11,017 nt of DNA from an uncultured Bacilli bacterium (GTDB lineage: Bacteria; Bacillota_I; Bacilli_A; RF39; UBA660), in NCBI GenBank assembly GCA_910587775.1, contig CAJUNF010000039.1, positions 1-11,017 of the forward strand, in the 5' to 3' direction. The number at the start of each line of letters is the position of its first letter. Position 1 is the stretch's first letter. Made by a program: the position numbers and the translations under genes. The notes under the pieces were generated by a model that was not told where the DNA came from, searched no databases, and saw only the letters and a program-made list of their open reading frames with translations. Below are positions 1 to 5,972 of the stretch, one piece after another.

Positions 1-77
1 ATCTCCTGTGAATTACAGGTTACAATCCTCTAATTAGAAACTATTTTTACACTGTACAACTTTTGGGGTTCAGTTCA
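1..77 (+). mobile_element. Right end of an IS3/IS150-family insertion sequence (partial, continues left of the window)
   Basis: Two independent signs agree. The first codons, read from base 2, encode the characteristic tail of an IS3-family transposase (see the separate entry). Forty bases after its stop lies a sequence that, read on the minus strand inward from base 77, begins TGAACTGAACCCCAAAAGTT. This resembles IS150-group terminal inverted repeats, which start with TG and carry a C-run followed by AAAAGTT. The element would therefore end at 77, and bases 78-80 (AAA) could be one copy of a 3-bp target duplication. The left end lies outside the window, so completeness and duplication cannot be judged. 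Family assignment is from memory of IS ends, not from a search. Confidence 0.7.
2..37 (+). CDS. IS3-family transposase (OrfB, integrase-core type), C-terminal 11 residues only
   Basis: Frame 2 reads SPVNYRLQSSN and then TAG at 35-37. The SPV.YR signature is the usual C-terminal end of IS3-family OrfB transposases, just after the DDE integrase core, and it is normally followed within a few residues by the stop. Only the tail is inside the window, so nothing can be said about the catalytic DDE residues or whether the enzyme is intact. The stop lies 40 bp from the inferred IS end, a typical distance for this family. Confidence 0.65.
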   Translation, partial: SPVNYRLQSSN

Positions 78-99
78 AAATTGCTCTTTTTTATTTTAT

Positions 100-121
100 T
101 TCATGAAAACTTCACAAATTT
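100..121 (+). promoter_or_regulatory. Two TTCA-type direct repeats, 11-bp period, candidate response-regulator box of the two-component operon
   Basis: TTCATGAAAAC (100-110) is followed directly by TTCACAAATTT (111-121). The second repeat ends two bases before the -10 hexamer at 124-129, so the pair occupies the -35 region, which has no good -35 hexamer of its own. OmpR/PhoB-type regulators commonly bind direct repeats with an 11-bp period in this position, as in pho boxes. The same repeat recurs at 2211-2243. Autoregulation of the operon is an inference. Confidence 0.5.
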
Positions 122-123
122 GT

Positions 124-129
124 TATAAT
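124..129 (+). promoter_or_regulatory. -10 element (TATAAT) of the two-component operon
   Basis: A perfect TATAAT lies 22 bp before the response-regulator start codon, giving a predicted transcript start near 136 and a leader of about 16 nt. The leader carries the ribosome binding site AGAGGTGAT (140-148). No recognisable -35 hexamer sits 17 bp upstream; the TTCA direct repeats cover that place, which fits an activator-dependent promoter. Confidence 0.55.
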
Positions 130-151
130 ATTCACTAAAAGAGGTGATGGC

Positions 152-823
152 ATGAACATATTAGTATGTGATGATGAAGCATTAATTCGTGAAGTAATCA
201 AAGAATATTTAGTATTAGAGGGATATCAAGTTTCGGAAGCTGAAAATGGATATCTTGCTTTAGAACTAGTGAAAGAAAATGATTATGATTTGATTATCAT
301 GGATATTATGATGCCTAAAATGGATGGATATCAAGCTGTAAAAGAAATAAAAAATATTAAGGATATTCCTATTTTAATGCTATCTGCAAGAGCAGAAGAA
401 TTTGATAAATTACTAGGATTTGAATTAGGAATCGATGATTATGTCACTAAGCCTTTCAGTCCAAAAGAATTAGTGGCTAGAATAAAAGCCATTACCAAAA
501 GAAAAGAGAAAATTTCAAATAACTATGTTTTTGGAGGATTAATATTAGATGATTCCGCCCATGAAGTAACAATAGATGGAGTAAAAGCAAATCTTACACC
601 CAAAGAATATGAACTTTTAAAATATTTAATTGAGAATAAAAATATTGCTTTATCAAGAGAACAGTTATTAACAAATATATGGGGATATGATTTTTATGGT
701 GATGATAGAACCGTAGATACACATGTAAAGACATTACGAAATAATTTAGGAAAATATCGAGATTTCATTACTACAATTCGCAAAGTAGGTTATAAATTTG
801 AATATAAAGAAGAAAACGAATAG
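152..823 (+). CDS. OmpR/PhoB-family response regulator
   Basis: DNA-binding response regulator of a two-component system. The N-terminal receiver domain (about residues 1-115) has the acidic pair D7/D8, phospho-acceptor D51 in a MDIMMPKMDG context, the switch residue S78 and the conserved K100 in TKPF. A C-terminal winged helix (about 125-220) has the usual OmpR-type landmarks: the LTPKEYELL motif, RTVDTHV recognition helix (186-192) and VGYKF at the wing. At 223 residues it has normal family length. The start is supported by AGAGGTGAT just upstream. The kinase gene overlaps its 3' end by 26 bp, so the two are co-translated partners. The stimulus is unknown. TTCA repeats at its own promoter and behind the kinase gene are candidate targets. 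Confidence 0.95.
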   Translation: MNILVCDDEALIREVIKEYLVLEGYQVSEAENGYLALELVKENDYDLIIMDIMMPKMDGYQAVKEIKNIKDIPILMLSARAEEFDKLLGFELGIDDYVTKPFSPKELVARIKAITKRKEKISNNYVFGGLILDDSAHEVTIDGVKANLTPKEYELLKYLIENKNIALSREQLLTNIWGYDFYGDDRTVDTHVKTLRNNLGKYRDFITTIRKVGYKFEYKEENE

Positions 824-2198
824 TATAACATTTAAAACCCTATTTTATTTAGTAACATTTAGTATCTCTATTCTCTTATTATTATGGTTCTTCCAAGCTA
901 TATTTTTAAATGTTTCCTATGAAAGATTTCAAGTAAAAAACTTAAACAAAATATCCAATCAAATTTTAAATGAAGAAGAAAGTTCTTTATTAGAAACCTT
1001 AGAACAAATTGCCTATGAAAATGAAGTTTGTATTGAATATGTTAGTGCCAGCAAAAATATCTCATTTAACACACGCTTAATAGGATGTGAACTTGGAAAA
1101 AATAATAAAGATATTATGAAATATCAAACTGAAATGATTTCTAATAATCGTACCATGCAAGCATTTCGTTTAGTGAATCAAGAATATGAAGCAAATGCAT
1201 TCCTTTATGGAATTCAAAAAAATGCAAGTTATGTCTTCGTTTATACCACATTAGAAGATTTAAGTAACGCTTCAATTGTTTTAAAAGGACAATTAATCTA
1301 CTTAACAGTAATAGCTATCATTTTTGCTTGTACCATCGCTTATTTTCTTTCCCATAAAATAACGAAACCAATTTTAGATATTACAGAAAAAGCTAAAAAA
1401 TTAGGAACTGGTAATCATGATATAATCTTTGAACAAAATGGAATTTTAGAAATTGATGAACTGGCAGAAAGCTTAAATATAGCCCAAGAAGAATTATCTA
1501 AAATGGATGAGCTTAGAAGAGATTTACTAGCGAATGTATCCCATGATTTAAAAACACCACTTACAATGATTAAAGCCTATGCTGAAATGGTTCGTGATAT
1601 ATCTTATAAATCAAATGAAAAAAGAGAAGAACATTTAAATATTATTATTTCAGAAACAGATCGCTTAAATCTATTAGTAAACGATATTTTAAGCCTTTCA
1701 AAAATGCAAGCAGATGCAGACACATTAAAAATGGAAACATTTGACTTAACAAAAGAAATACACGGTATTATAAAAAAATATGAAATTATAAAAGATCTGG
1801 AAAATTATAACTTTGTAGTTGAAATGCCAAAAGAAGCGTTTGTTTTAGCGGATAAAAATAAACTAAACCAAGTAATCTATAATTTGATTAATAATGCAAT
1901 TAATTATACTGGCAAAGATAAATTAGTAAAAATTCGTATGGTAGAAGAAAAAGGCAAATATTTAGTTGAAATTACTGACACAGGAAAAGGAATAAAAAAA
2001 GAAGAAATCAATTTAATTTGGAATAAATATTATAAAAATGAAAAAAATCACAAAAGAAATGTAGTGGGAACAGGTATTGGCTTATCCATTGTAAAAACAA
2101 TTTTGGAACGACATAATTTTGAGTATGGCGTAAGAAGTAAAAAAAATGTAGGGACAACATTCTATTTTAAAATAAAAAAAGAAAAGAAAAAGAAATAA
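798..2198 (+). CDS. Membrane sensor histidine kinase, HAMP-containing, partner of the upstream regulator
   Basis: Inner-membrane sensor kinase of 466 residues. Order of parts: a short basic N-terminus, TM1 (about 13-35), an extracytoplasmic sensor region of about 130 residues with two cysteines (C78, C97), TM2 (about 165-186), HAMP linker (about 187-238), dimerisation domain with phospho-acceptor H249 in NVSHDLKTPL, and the ATPase with N box (N365/N366 region), DTGKGI (394-399) and GTGIGL (424-429). All kinase motifs are present. The start is TTG; it gives a sensible cytoplasmic lead before TM1 and has AGG at 787-789 eight bases upstream, whereas no good ATG exists before TM1. The gene overlaps the regulator gene by 26 bp. 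It ends in a very lysine-rich tail. The sensed signal cannot be read from the sequence; the sensor region is not one I recognise. Confidence 0.93.
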   Translation: MNIKKKTNSITFKTLFYLVTFSISILLLLWFFQAIFLNVSYERFQVKNLNKISNQILNEEESSLLETLEQIAYENEVCIEYVSASKNISFNTRLIGCELGKNNKDIMKYQTEMISNNRTMQAFRLVNQEYEANAFLYGIQKNASYVFVYTTLEDLSNASIVLKGQLIYLTVIAIIFACTIAYFLSHKITKPILDITEKAKKLGTGNHDIIFEQNGILEIDELAESLNIAQEELSKMDELRRDLLANVSHDLKTPLTMIKAYAEMVRDISYKSNEKREEHLNIIISETDRLNLLVNDILSLSKMQADADTLKMETFDLTKEIHGIIKKYEIIKDLENYNFVVEMPKEAFVLADKNKLNQVIYNLINNAINYTGKDKLVKIRMVEEKGKYLVEITDTGKGIKKEEINLIWNKYYKNEKNHKRNVVGTGIGLSIVKTILERHNFEYGVRSKKNVGTTFYFKIKKEKKKK

Positions 2199-2210
2199 CT
2201 TTATCATTCT

Positions 2211-2250
2211 TTCACGATTACTTCACTAAAACTTCATAATTATTTAGTAT
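2211..2250 (+). promoter_or_regulatory. Three TTCA-type direct repeats (11-bp period) with a -10 element, candidate regulator-dependent promoter
   Basis: TTCACGATTAC (2211-2221), TTCACTAAAAC (2222-2232) and TTCATAATTAT (2233-2243) follow each other without gaps, and a -10-like TAGTAT lies at 2245-2250. The arrangement copies that of the operon's own promoter (100-129), and the ten bases TTCACTAAAA also occur at 131-140. The predicted transcript start is near 2257. I infer that the adjacent response regulator binds here and drives the short unit that follows. There is no experimental support within the sequence. Confidence 0.5.
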
Positions 2251-2256
2251 CATGAA

Positions 2257-2393
2257 TACATCGAAAGGAGAGTGATCAAGTACTGTAAGCTACAATATAT
2301 TATGAATATATTAAAAACTCTATACAATATAAATAACATATAAACTCAAACTCACACTTTTGGAAAGAAGGACTATTCTTCTTTCTTTTTTTT
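2257..2393 (+). ncRNA. Candidate short transcript (about 137 nt) between a boxed promoter and a strong terminator
   Basis: The unit is bounded by the TTCA-box promoter and a perfect intrinsic terminator and holds no recognisable gene. Near its 5' end AAAGGAGAGTGATC (2264-2277) nearly repeats the full complement of the 16S rRNA 3' end (AAGGAGGTGATC) with one inserted A. A 23-codon frame opens with GTG at 2272 and stops at 2341-2343, but its start is only one base from the GGAG core, too close for ordinary initiation. A hairpin of AATATAT/ATATATT occupies 2294-2312. It could be a small regulatory RNA, a leader with a non-standard start, a microprotein gene, or the remains of a deleted gene. I cannot separate these. 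Confidence 0.35.
2363..2393 (+). terminator. Strong intrinsic terminator of the short transcript
   Basis: GAAAGAAG (2363-2370) pairs perfectly with CTTCTTTC (2378-2385) around a 7-nt loop and is followed by eight Ts. It separates the two-component region from the next gene, whose own promoter begins immediately afterwards. Confidence 0.8.
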
Positions 2394-2403
2394 AAATAAT
2401 TTA

Positions 2404-2412
2404 TGATATAAT
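2404..2412 (+). promoter_or_regulatory. Extended -10 promoter (TGATATAAT) of the COG2426-type operon
   Basis: TGA precedes a perfect TATAAT (2407-2412), the extended -10 form that can work without a strong -35. The predicted start near 2419 gives a leader of under 20 nt containing AAGGAG (2424-2429), seven bases before the ATG. The upstream region is the T-run of the previous terminator and offers no convincing -35. Confidence 0.6.
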
Positions 2413-2436
2413 GATCAAAGAAAAAGGAGTGAATAT

Positions 2437-2949
2437 ATGACAGATAAAATAACGTCTTTTGTAGTAAGCCTTTTTGGTGCTTGGGCAGGAACTTTAGTGG
2501 GAAAATACATTATTGTTTTTATTATTTCTTTAATGCCAATTTTAGAACTTCGTGGAGGTCTTTTAGCATCAAGTATATTAGGATTACCAATGTGGCAAAG
2601 CTACATAATATGCTTAATTGGAAATATTTTACCAATTCCATTTATTTTATGGTTTATTAATCCCATCTTTCGTCATATGAAAAATCTTCCCCATATTGGA
2701 AAATTTGTATCATGGTGTGAAAAAAAAGCAGAAAATAAAAAAGAACAAATTGAAAAATTAAAATATATTGGCTTATTTTTGTTTGTTGGAATACCACTTC
2801 CAGGAACTGGAGCATGGACTGGATGCTTAATAGCAGCTCTTTTAAATTTAGATAAGAAAAAATCAATGCTTGCAGCGATATTAGGAGTAATTATGGCAGG
2901 AATTATAATGTTAATTCTCTCTTATGGAGTACTAGGAAGTGTGATTTAA
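2437..2949 (+). CDS. Small multi-drug export family membrane protein (COG2426 type)
   Basis: A 170-residue polytopic membrane protein of the family named 'putative small multi-drug export protein' (COG2426, Sm_multidrug_ex). The name is historical and the substrate is not established for most members. Visible landmarks are the first membrane segment (about 22-45) ending in the conserved MPILELRGG, a second segment (about 52-75), a basic cytoplasmic loop (about 78-108, rich in K and E), the conserved PLPGTGAWTG (about 121-130) within the next hydrophobic stretch, and a last hydrophobic segment (about 142-168). The ELRGG and P.PGTGAW motifs recall re-entrant loops of DedA-like proteins. The start has an ideal ribosome binding site. 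The next gene starts at the base after its stop, so the two are translationally coupled. Confidence 0.85.
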   Translation: MTDKITSFVVSLFGAWAGTLVGKYIIVFIISLMPILELRGGLLASSILGLPMWQSYIICLIGNILPIPFILWFINPIFRHMKNLPHIGKFVSWCEKKAENKKEQIEKLKYIGLFLFVGIPLPGTGAWTGCLIAALLNLDKKKSMLAAILGVIMAGIIMLILSYGVLGSVI

Positions 2950-3582
2950 GTGACTACAGTATTTTTTATTACAAACAATTATGTTTTTCGAGGTGAACGA
3001 ATTTATAAAAAAGAAATTTCTGAAGAACAAAAAAAAGAAGATAATTTGCTAAGCTTTAAAGGCGAAAAAATAGCAAGTGAGTTACTAAAAAAAGAAGAAC
3101 TAAAAAAAGTGAAAGCAATTTATACTTCAAATTATAAAACAGCGATTGGTTCTGCCAAATATCTAAGTGAAGAACTTGATTTGCCTATATATATTGATGA
3201 ACGTTTAAAAGAACGTAAAATAGGAATACAAAGTAATGAAAACGAAACATTTTTAAAAGACAAACAAAAACAAGATTTTGACTATAAATTTCACAATGGT
3301 GAATCAAGAAATATGGTAATTAATAGGATGAAAACTTGTTTAAAAGACATTTTATTTCATAATGAAGAAGAAAGTGTAGCAATTTTTAGTCATGATATTG
3401 CTATAGAAAGCCTTTTTACTATTTGGTGTGAAATGGGTTTCAGTTTAGATGAAGAAATGATTTTAAATTATAAAGATCAAGTAGTCATTGATGGAGCATA
3501 CCATCATCATCGTATATTTAAATTAGAATTTGAAGGGGACAAATTAAGAAATATGATTTGGGTACAAGAAAAAGAACTATAA
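2950..3582 (+). CDS. Histidine-phosphatase-fold protein lacking the RHG catalytic motif (probable pseudoenzyme)
   Basis: Its 210 residues have the layout of the histidine phosphatase (phosphoglycerate mutase-like) superfamily. At the place of the usual 'LVRHGxT' motif there is 'FITNNYV': T8-N9-N10 replaces R-H-G, so the histidine that would carry the phosphate is absent. The second pocket arginine, normally in SPL.R, is also gone (SNYKTA, T64). Other landmarks stay: LKERKIG (86-92), NGES (116-119) and the distal SHD with H148. I infer loss of classic phosphatase activity, with a binding or scaffolding role possible. The start is GTG directly after the upstream stop, with AGGAAG at 2934-2939. 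A run HHH lies at 185-187. The frame is intact, so this is not an ordinary decayed gene. An unrelated fold is possible but less likely. Confidence 0.7.
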   Translation: MTTVFFITNNYVFRGERIYKKEISEEQKKEDNLLSFKGEKIASELLKKEELKKVKAIYTSNYKTAIGSAKYLSEELDLPIYIDERLKERKIGIQSNENETFLKDKQKQDFDYKFHNGESRNMVINRMKTCLKDILFHNEEESVAIFSHDIAIESLFTIWCEMGFSLDEEMILNYKDQVVIDGAYHHHRIFKLEFEGDKLRNMIWVQEKEL

Positions 3583-3592
3583 TTAGTTCTTT
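3571..3592. terminator. Candidate bidirectional terminator between convergent genes
   Basis: AAAGAACT (3571-3578) pairs with AGTTCTTT (3585-3592) around ATAATT. It overlaps the stop codons of both convergent genes and has U-rich flanks in each direction, though neither T-run is long. Moderate to weak terminator. Confidence 0.4.
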
Positions 3593-3785
3593 ATTCTTCA
3601 TTTTCAATCGTTTTCCACTCAGTTGTACCACATGTTGTACAAATAAAAGGTACTAAAACTTTTTTTCCTTTTGGTTTATCATACTTTTCCTCTAAAGAAA
3701 CACATAATAATCCACTTTCAGAATCGATATAAGCTCGTCCTTGTAGCGTCGTCTCACTACATTTACTACAACCTGGTTTTTTCAT
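3591..3785 (-). CDS. Small two-CxxC zinc-ribbon protein of unknown function
   Basis: A 64-residue protein with two CxxC knuckles, C6-x2-C9 near the N-terminus and C49-x2-C52 near the C-terminus, a classic zinc-ribbon spacing for a single bound metal ion. The middle is polar and carries an extra cysteine (C28). There is no membrane segment or enzyme motif. The open frame extends upstream to 3884, but I start it at the ATG at 3785-3783: AGGAGG lies nine bases before it (complement of 3795-3800), and the protein then begins with the conserved-looking MKKPGCSKC. It is a lone minus-strand gene, convergent with the phosphatase-fold gene and divergent from the phosphotransacylase gene with 67 bp between. 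Function unknown; nucleic-acid or protein binding are the usual roles of such ribbons. Confidence 0.75.
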   Translation of the reverse strand: MKKPGCSKCSETTLQGRAYIDSESGLLCVSLEEKYDKPKGKKVLVPFICTTCGTTEWKTIENEE

Positions 3786-3852
3786 AATTGCATTCCTCCT
3801 AATAATAATGTGGTCGAAAAATACTAAATCATACAAAGAAAGGATCTTTTTT

Positions 3853-4422
3853 ATGGAAATTGAAATAAATGTTGGTATAAGCAATAGACATCTTCATTTA
3901 ACAAAAGAAGTTTATGAAAAGTTATTTGACACTCCACTTGAAAAAGTTAAAAATTTAACTCAAGTAGGAGAGTTTGCTTCTAATCAGTTTGTTACTTTAA
4001 AAACGAAAGATAACACAATAAAAAAAGTTAGGATTGTAGGACCTTTTAGAAACTATAATCAAGTTGAAATTTCGAAAAGTGATGCCTACAATTTAAAAAT
4101 AAATCCACCAGTTCGAAAAAGTGGGGATTTAGAAAATTCAGAGTCAATAACTATTATAGGGCCAAAACGAGAAATAACACTAGATAATGTTTGTATCATA
4201 GCACAAAGACATATTCACATAAATACATTAGATTTAGAAAAATATCACTTGAAAGAGAATGATGTAGTAAAAGTAATGGTAAAGGGTCCAAGAAGTGCCA
4301 TAATAGATGCAAATATAAAATCAAGTGATAATGGTGTAATGGAATTACATATTGATATTGATGAAGCCAATGCCTTTTTATTAAGTGGAAAAGAGAAGGT
4401 TACTTTAATATTAAATAATTAA
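3853..4422 (+). CDS. pduL: PduL-type phosphate acyltransferase (phosphotransacylase)
   Basis: Converts an acyl-CoA (propanoyl- or acetyl-CoA) and phosphate to acyl phosphate and CoA; an acetate or propionate kinase can then make ATP. The 189 residues show both PduL metal-binding signatures: ISNRHLHL (H13, H15) near the N-terminus and QRHIHI (H120, H122) in the second half, followed by the late HIDIDEAN (H166, E171). It lacks the N-terminal peptide that targets PduL enzymes into microcompartments, and no shell-protein gene is in the window, so it is probably cytosolic and serves fermentation. The start is chosen at the ATG with AAAGGA (3839-3844) eight bases upstream; an extended frame to 3808 has no such site. 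The dihydrouridine synthase gene follows after 14 bp. Acetyl-CoA may be the real substrate; sequence does not decide. Confidence 0.88.
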   Translation: MEIEINVGISNRHLHLTKEVYEKLFDTPLEKVKNLTQVGEFASNQFVTLKTKDNTIKKVRIVGPFRNYNQVEISKSDAYNLKINPPVRKSGDLENSESITIIGPKREITLDNVCIIAQRHIHINTLDLEKYHLKENDVVKVMVKGPRSAIIDANIKSSDNGVMELHIDIDEANAFLLSGKEKVTLILNN

Positions 4423-4436
4423 AGAAGGAGAATTAC

Positions 4437-5423
4437 ATGGAATGGAAAATTGGAAATATTAAAATAAAAAATCAAATAGTTTTAGCACCAATGGCTGGTT
4501 TTTCAAACACTTCTTTTCGTAAAATTATCAAACAAATGGGGTGTGGTTTAATTTATGCAGAAATGGTAAGTGATAAAGCCATAATGTATGGAAGCGAAAA
4601 GACATTTGAACTATTAAAAATGAGTGAAAGTGAGCGTCCAATTGCCCAACAAATATTTGGTAGTGACCAAAAATCATTTGTAATCTCTGCAAAAGAAATA
4701 GAAGCAAAAATGCATCCTGATATCATTGATATCAATATGGGATGTCCAGTTCCTAAAGTTGCAGTAAAAGCTCAAGCAGGAAGCGCCCTTTTAAAAAATC
4801 CAGAAAAGATTTATGAAATAGTTTCAGAAGTTGTAAAAGCAGTATCTGTTCCAGTCACAGTAAAAATCCGAAGTGGATGGGATGAATCACATATTAATGC
4901 TACAGAAGTAGCTAAAATTTGTGAAAGCGCAGGTGCAAGTGCTATCACAATACATGCTAGAACAAGATCGCAAGGATATAGTGGACATGCGGATTGGGAG
5001 ATTATAAAAAAAGTAAAACAGGCAGTAAACATCCCTGTAATAGGAAATGGAGATATCCTAAGCTGTTTTGATGCAAAAAAAATGTTAGAAGAAACTGGCT
5101 GCGATGCAGTGATGATAGGAAGAGGAGCTTTAGGAAATCCATGGTTAATAAAAGAATGTGTAGAATATTTAGAAAAAGGTATTCTCCCAAAAGAAGTTTC
5201 TAATTTTGAAAAAATTGCTATGATGCGCCATCACTTTGATTTATTAAAACAAGATAAAAATGAAAAAGTAGCACTTTTAGAAATTCGCTCAAATATACTT
5301 TATTATTTAAAAAATATGCCTAAAAGTAAAGAAATTAAAACCAAAATATGTTCTTCAAAAACAGAAGAAGAATTAAAGAGTATACTAAAAAATTACGAAG
5401 AAGAATTAAAAGAATTGATTTAA
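4437..5423 (+). CDS. dusB: tRNA-dihydrouridine synthase, DusB type
   Basis: FMN- and NADPH-dependent enzyme reducing uridines in the D-loop region of tRNA to dihydrouridine. At 328 residues it has family length. The N-terminal TIM barrel carries LAPMAGFSN (16-24), AEMVS (41-45), QIFGSD (72-77), the DINMGCPV segment with catalytic C103, KIRSGWD (143-149), IHARTRSQGY (172-181, H173 and R175 at the flavin), GNGDI (203-207) and GRGALGNPW (228-236). The C-terminal helical tRNA-binding domain begins near 255. All expected residues are present. AAGGAG (4425-4430) lies six bases before the ATG. It is downstream of pduL with a 14-bp gap, so probably co-transcribed. Its last 18 bp overlap the end of the convergent membrane-protein gene. 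The DusB subclass is assigned by motif style. Confidence 0.93.
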   Translation: MEWKIGNIKIKNQIVLAPMAGFSNTSFRKIIKQMGCGLIYAEMVSDKAIMYGSEKTFELLKMSESERPIAQQIFGSDQKSFVISAKEIEAKMHPDIIDINMGCPVPKVAVKAQAGSALLKNPEKIYEIVSEVVKAVSVPVTVKIRSGWDESHINATEVAKICESAGASAITIHARTRSQGYSGHADWEIIKKVKQAVNIPVIGNGDILSCFDAKKMLEETGCDAVMIGRGALGNPWLIKECVEYLEKGILPKEVSNFEKIAMMRHHFDLLKQDKNEKVALLEIRSNILYYLKNMPKSKEIKTKICSSKTEEELKSILKNYEEELKELI

Positions 5424-5915
5424 AATTGCAAGAAGTAGAAAAAGAAATGCACCAATATATCGATTCTTTTTTTCAATTTTAAATAAATTACCAAAATAAT
5501 ATCCAACAAGTAAAATGGAAATTGACATAATACTAAATAATAAAACAAGAAAGATAGCTGGATATTCATAAACAAAAGAAAGAGACACTAAAGTTCCATC
5601 CATACAATGTGTAACAATAACAAGAAGTAATTTTCCAAAAGATAGCGTTTTATTTTCTTCAAATGTTTGAATTTCTTCATTATCGCGAAAAGATAAATAA
5701 GCTAAAATAAGATAGAGAATAGTTGAAACAAAGTTAGTTACAAATTGAAATTGAAAAAAAGAATAAAAATAGATGGCACAAGAATAAATGATAATATTTC
5801 CAAGAAAAAAGAAAAGAATGTTTTGTTTTGAAAAAGAGATATTTGCTAAACGTAATCCAAGTCCAATAATAAAACCATCTAAACTTGCTACAAGTGCACT
5901 AAAAATAACAAACAT
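5406..5915 (-). CDS. MntP/YtaF-like polytopic membrane protein
   Basis: A 169-residue, almost wholly hydrophobic protein with about six membrane segments arranged as two similar halves. Each half has a segment with an intramembrane aspartate: ALVASLDGFIIGLGLRL (D13) and VTHCMDGTLVSLS (D106, with H103 and C104 beside it). The pattern ALSxDxFxxGL is that of the MntP manganese exporter and the sporulation membrane protein YtaF. The match with YtaF (SLDGF..GLGLRL) looks closer, but the protein is shorter than usual YtaF. A role in metal export is possible and not proven. AGGTGAG (complement of 5921-5927) supports the start. I see no yybP-ykoY manganese riboswitch in the short upstream region. The 3' end overlaps that of dusB by 18 bp, with no terminator between. 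Confidence 0.7.
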   Translation of the reverse strand: MFVIFSALVASLDGFIIGLGLRLANISFSKQNILFFFLGNIIIYSCAIYFYSFFQFQFVTNFVSTILYLILAYLSFRDNEEIQTFEENKTLSFGKLLLVIVTHCMDGTLVSLSFVYEYPAIFLVLLFSIMSISILLVGYYFGNLFKIEKKNRYIGAFLFLLLAILNQFF

Positions 5916-5972
5916 AAATACTCACCTGTTATAATATATCTATTAAAATATAAAATGCTCGGGCACCTACAA

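Noticed and set aside
5..19. CCTGT/ACAGG inverted repeat as a regulatory hairpin
   Set aside because: It lies inside the transposase tail codons, is only five pairs long and has no T-run.
2657..2866. Minus-strand frame of 69 codons inside the COG2426-type gene
   Set aside because: Mirror of a hydrophobic real gene; low-complexity product, no ribosome binding site, no family resemblance.
3808..3852. N-terminal extension of PduL by 15 residues, which could mimic an encapsulation peptide
   Set aside because: No ribosome binding site before it; the later ATG has a good one and starts at the conserved part. The extension is not amphipathic in an obvious way.
3786..3884. N-terminal extension of the zinc-ribbon protein by 33 residues
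   Set aside because: It would run into the phosphotransacylase gene and bypass the AGGAGG site that fits the later ATG.
4553..5190. Three minus-strand frames (60, 73 and 62 codons) inside dusB
   Set aside because: They lie opposite a fully conserved enzyme gene and encode hydrophobic, motif-free strings.
5916..5972. Manganese (yybP-ykoY) riboswitch before the MntP/YtaF-like gene
   Set aside because: The space before the tRNA terminator is too short, and no paired stems of that kind are visible.
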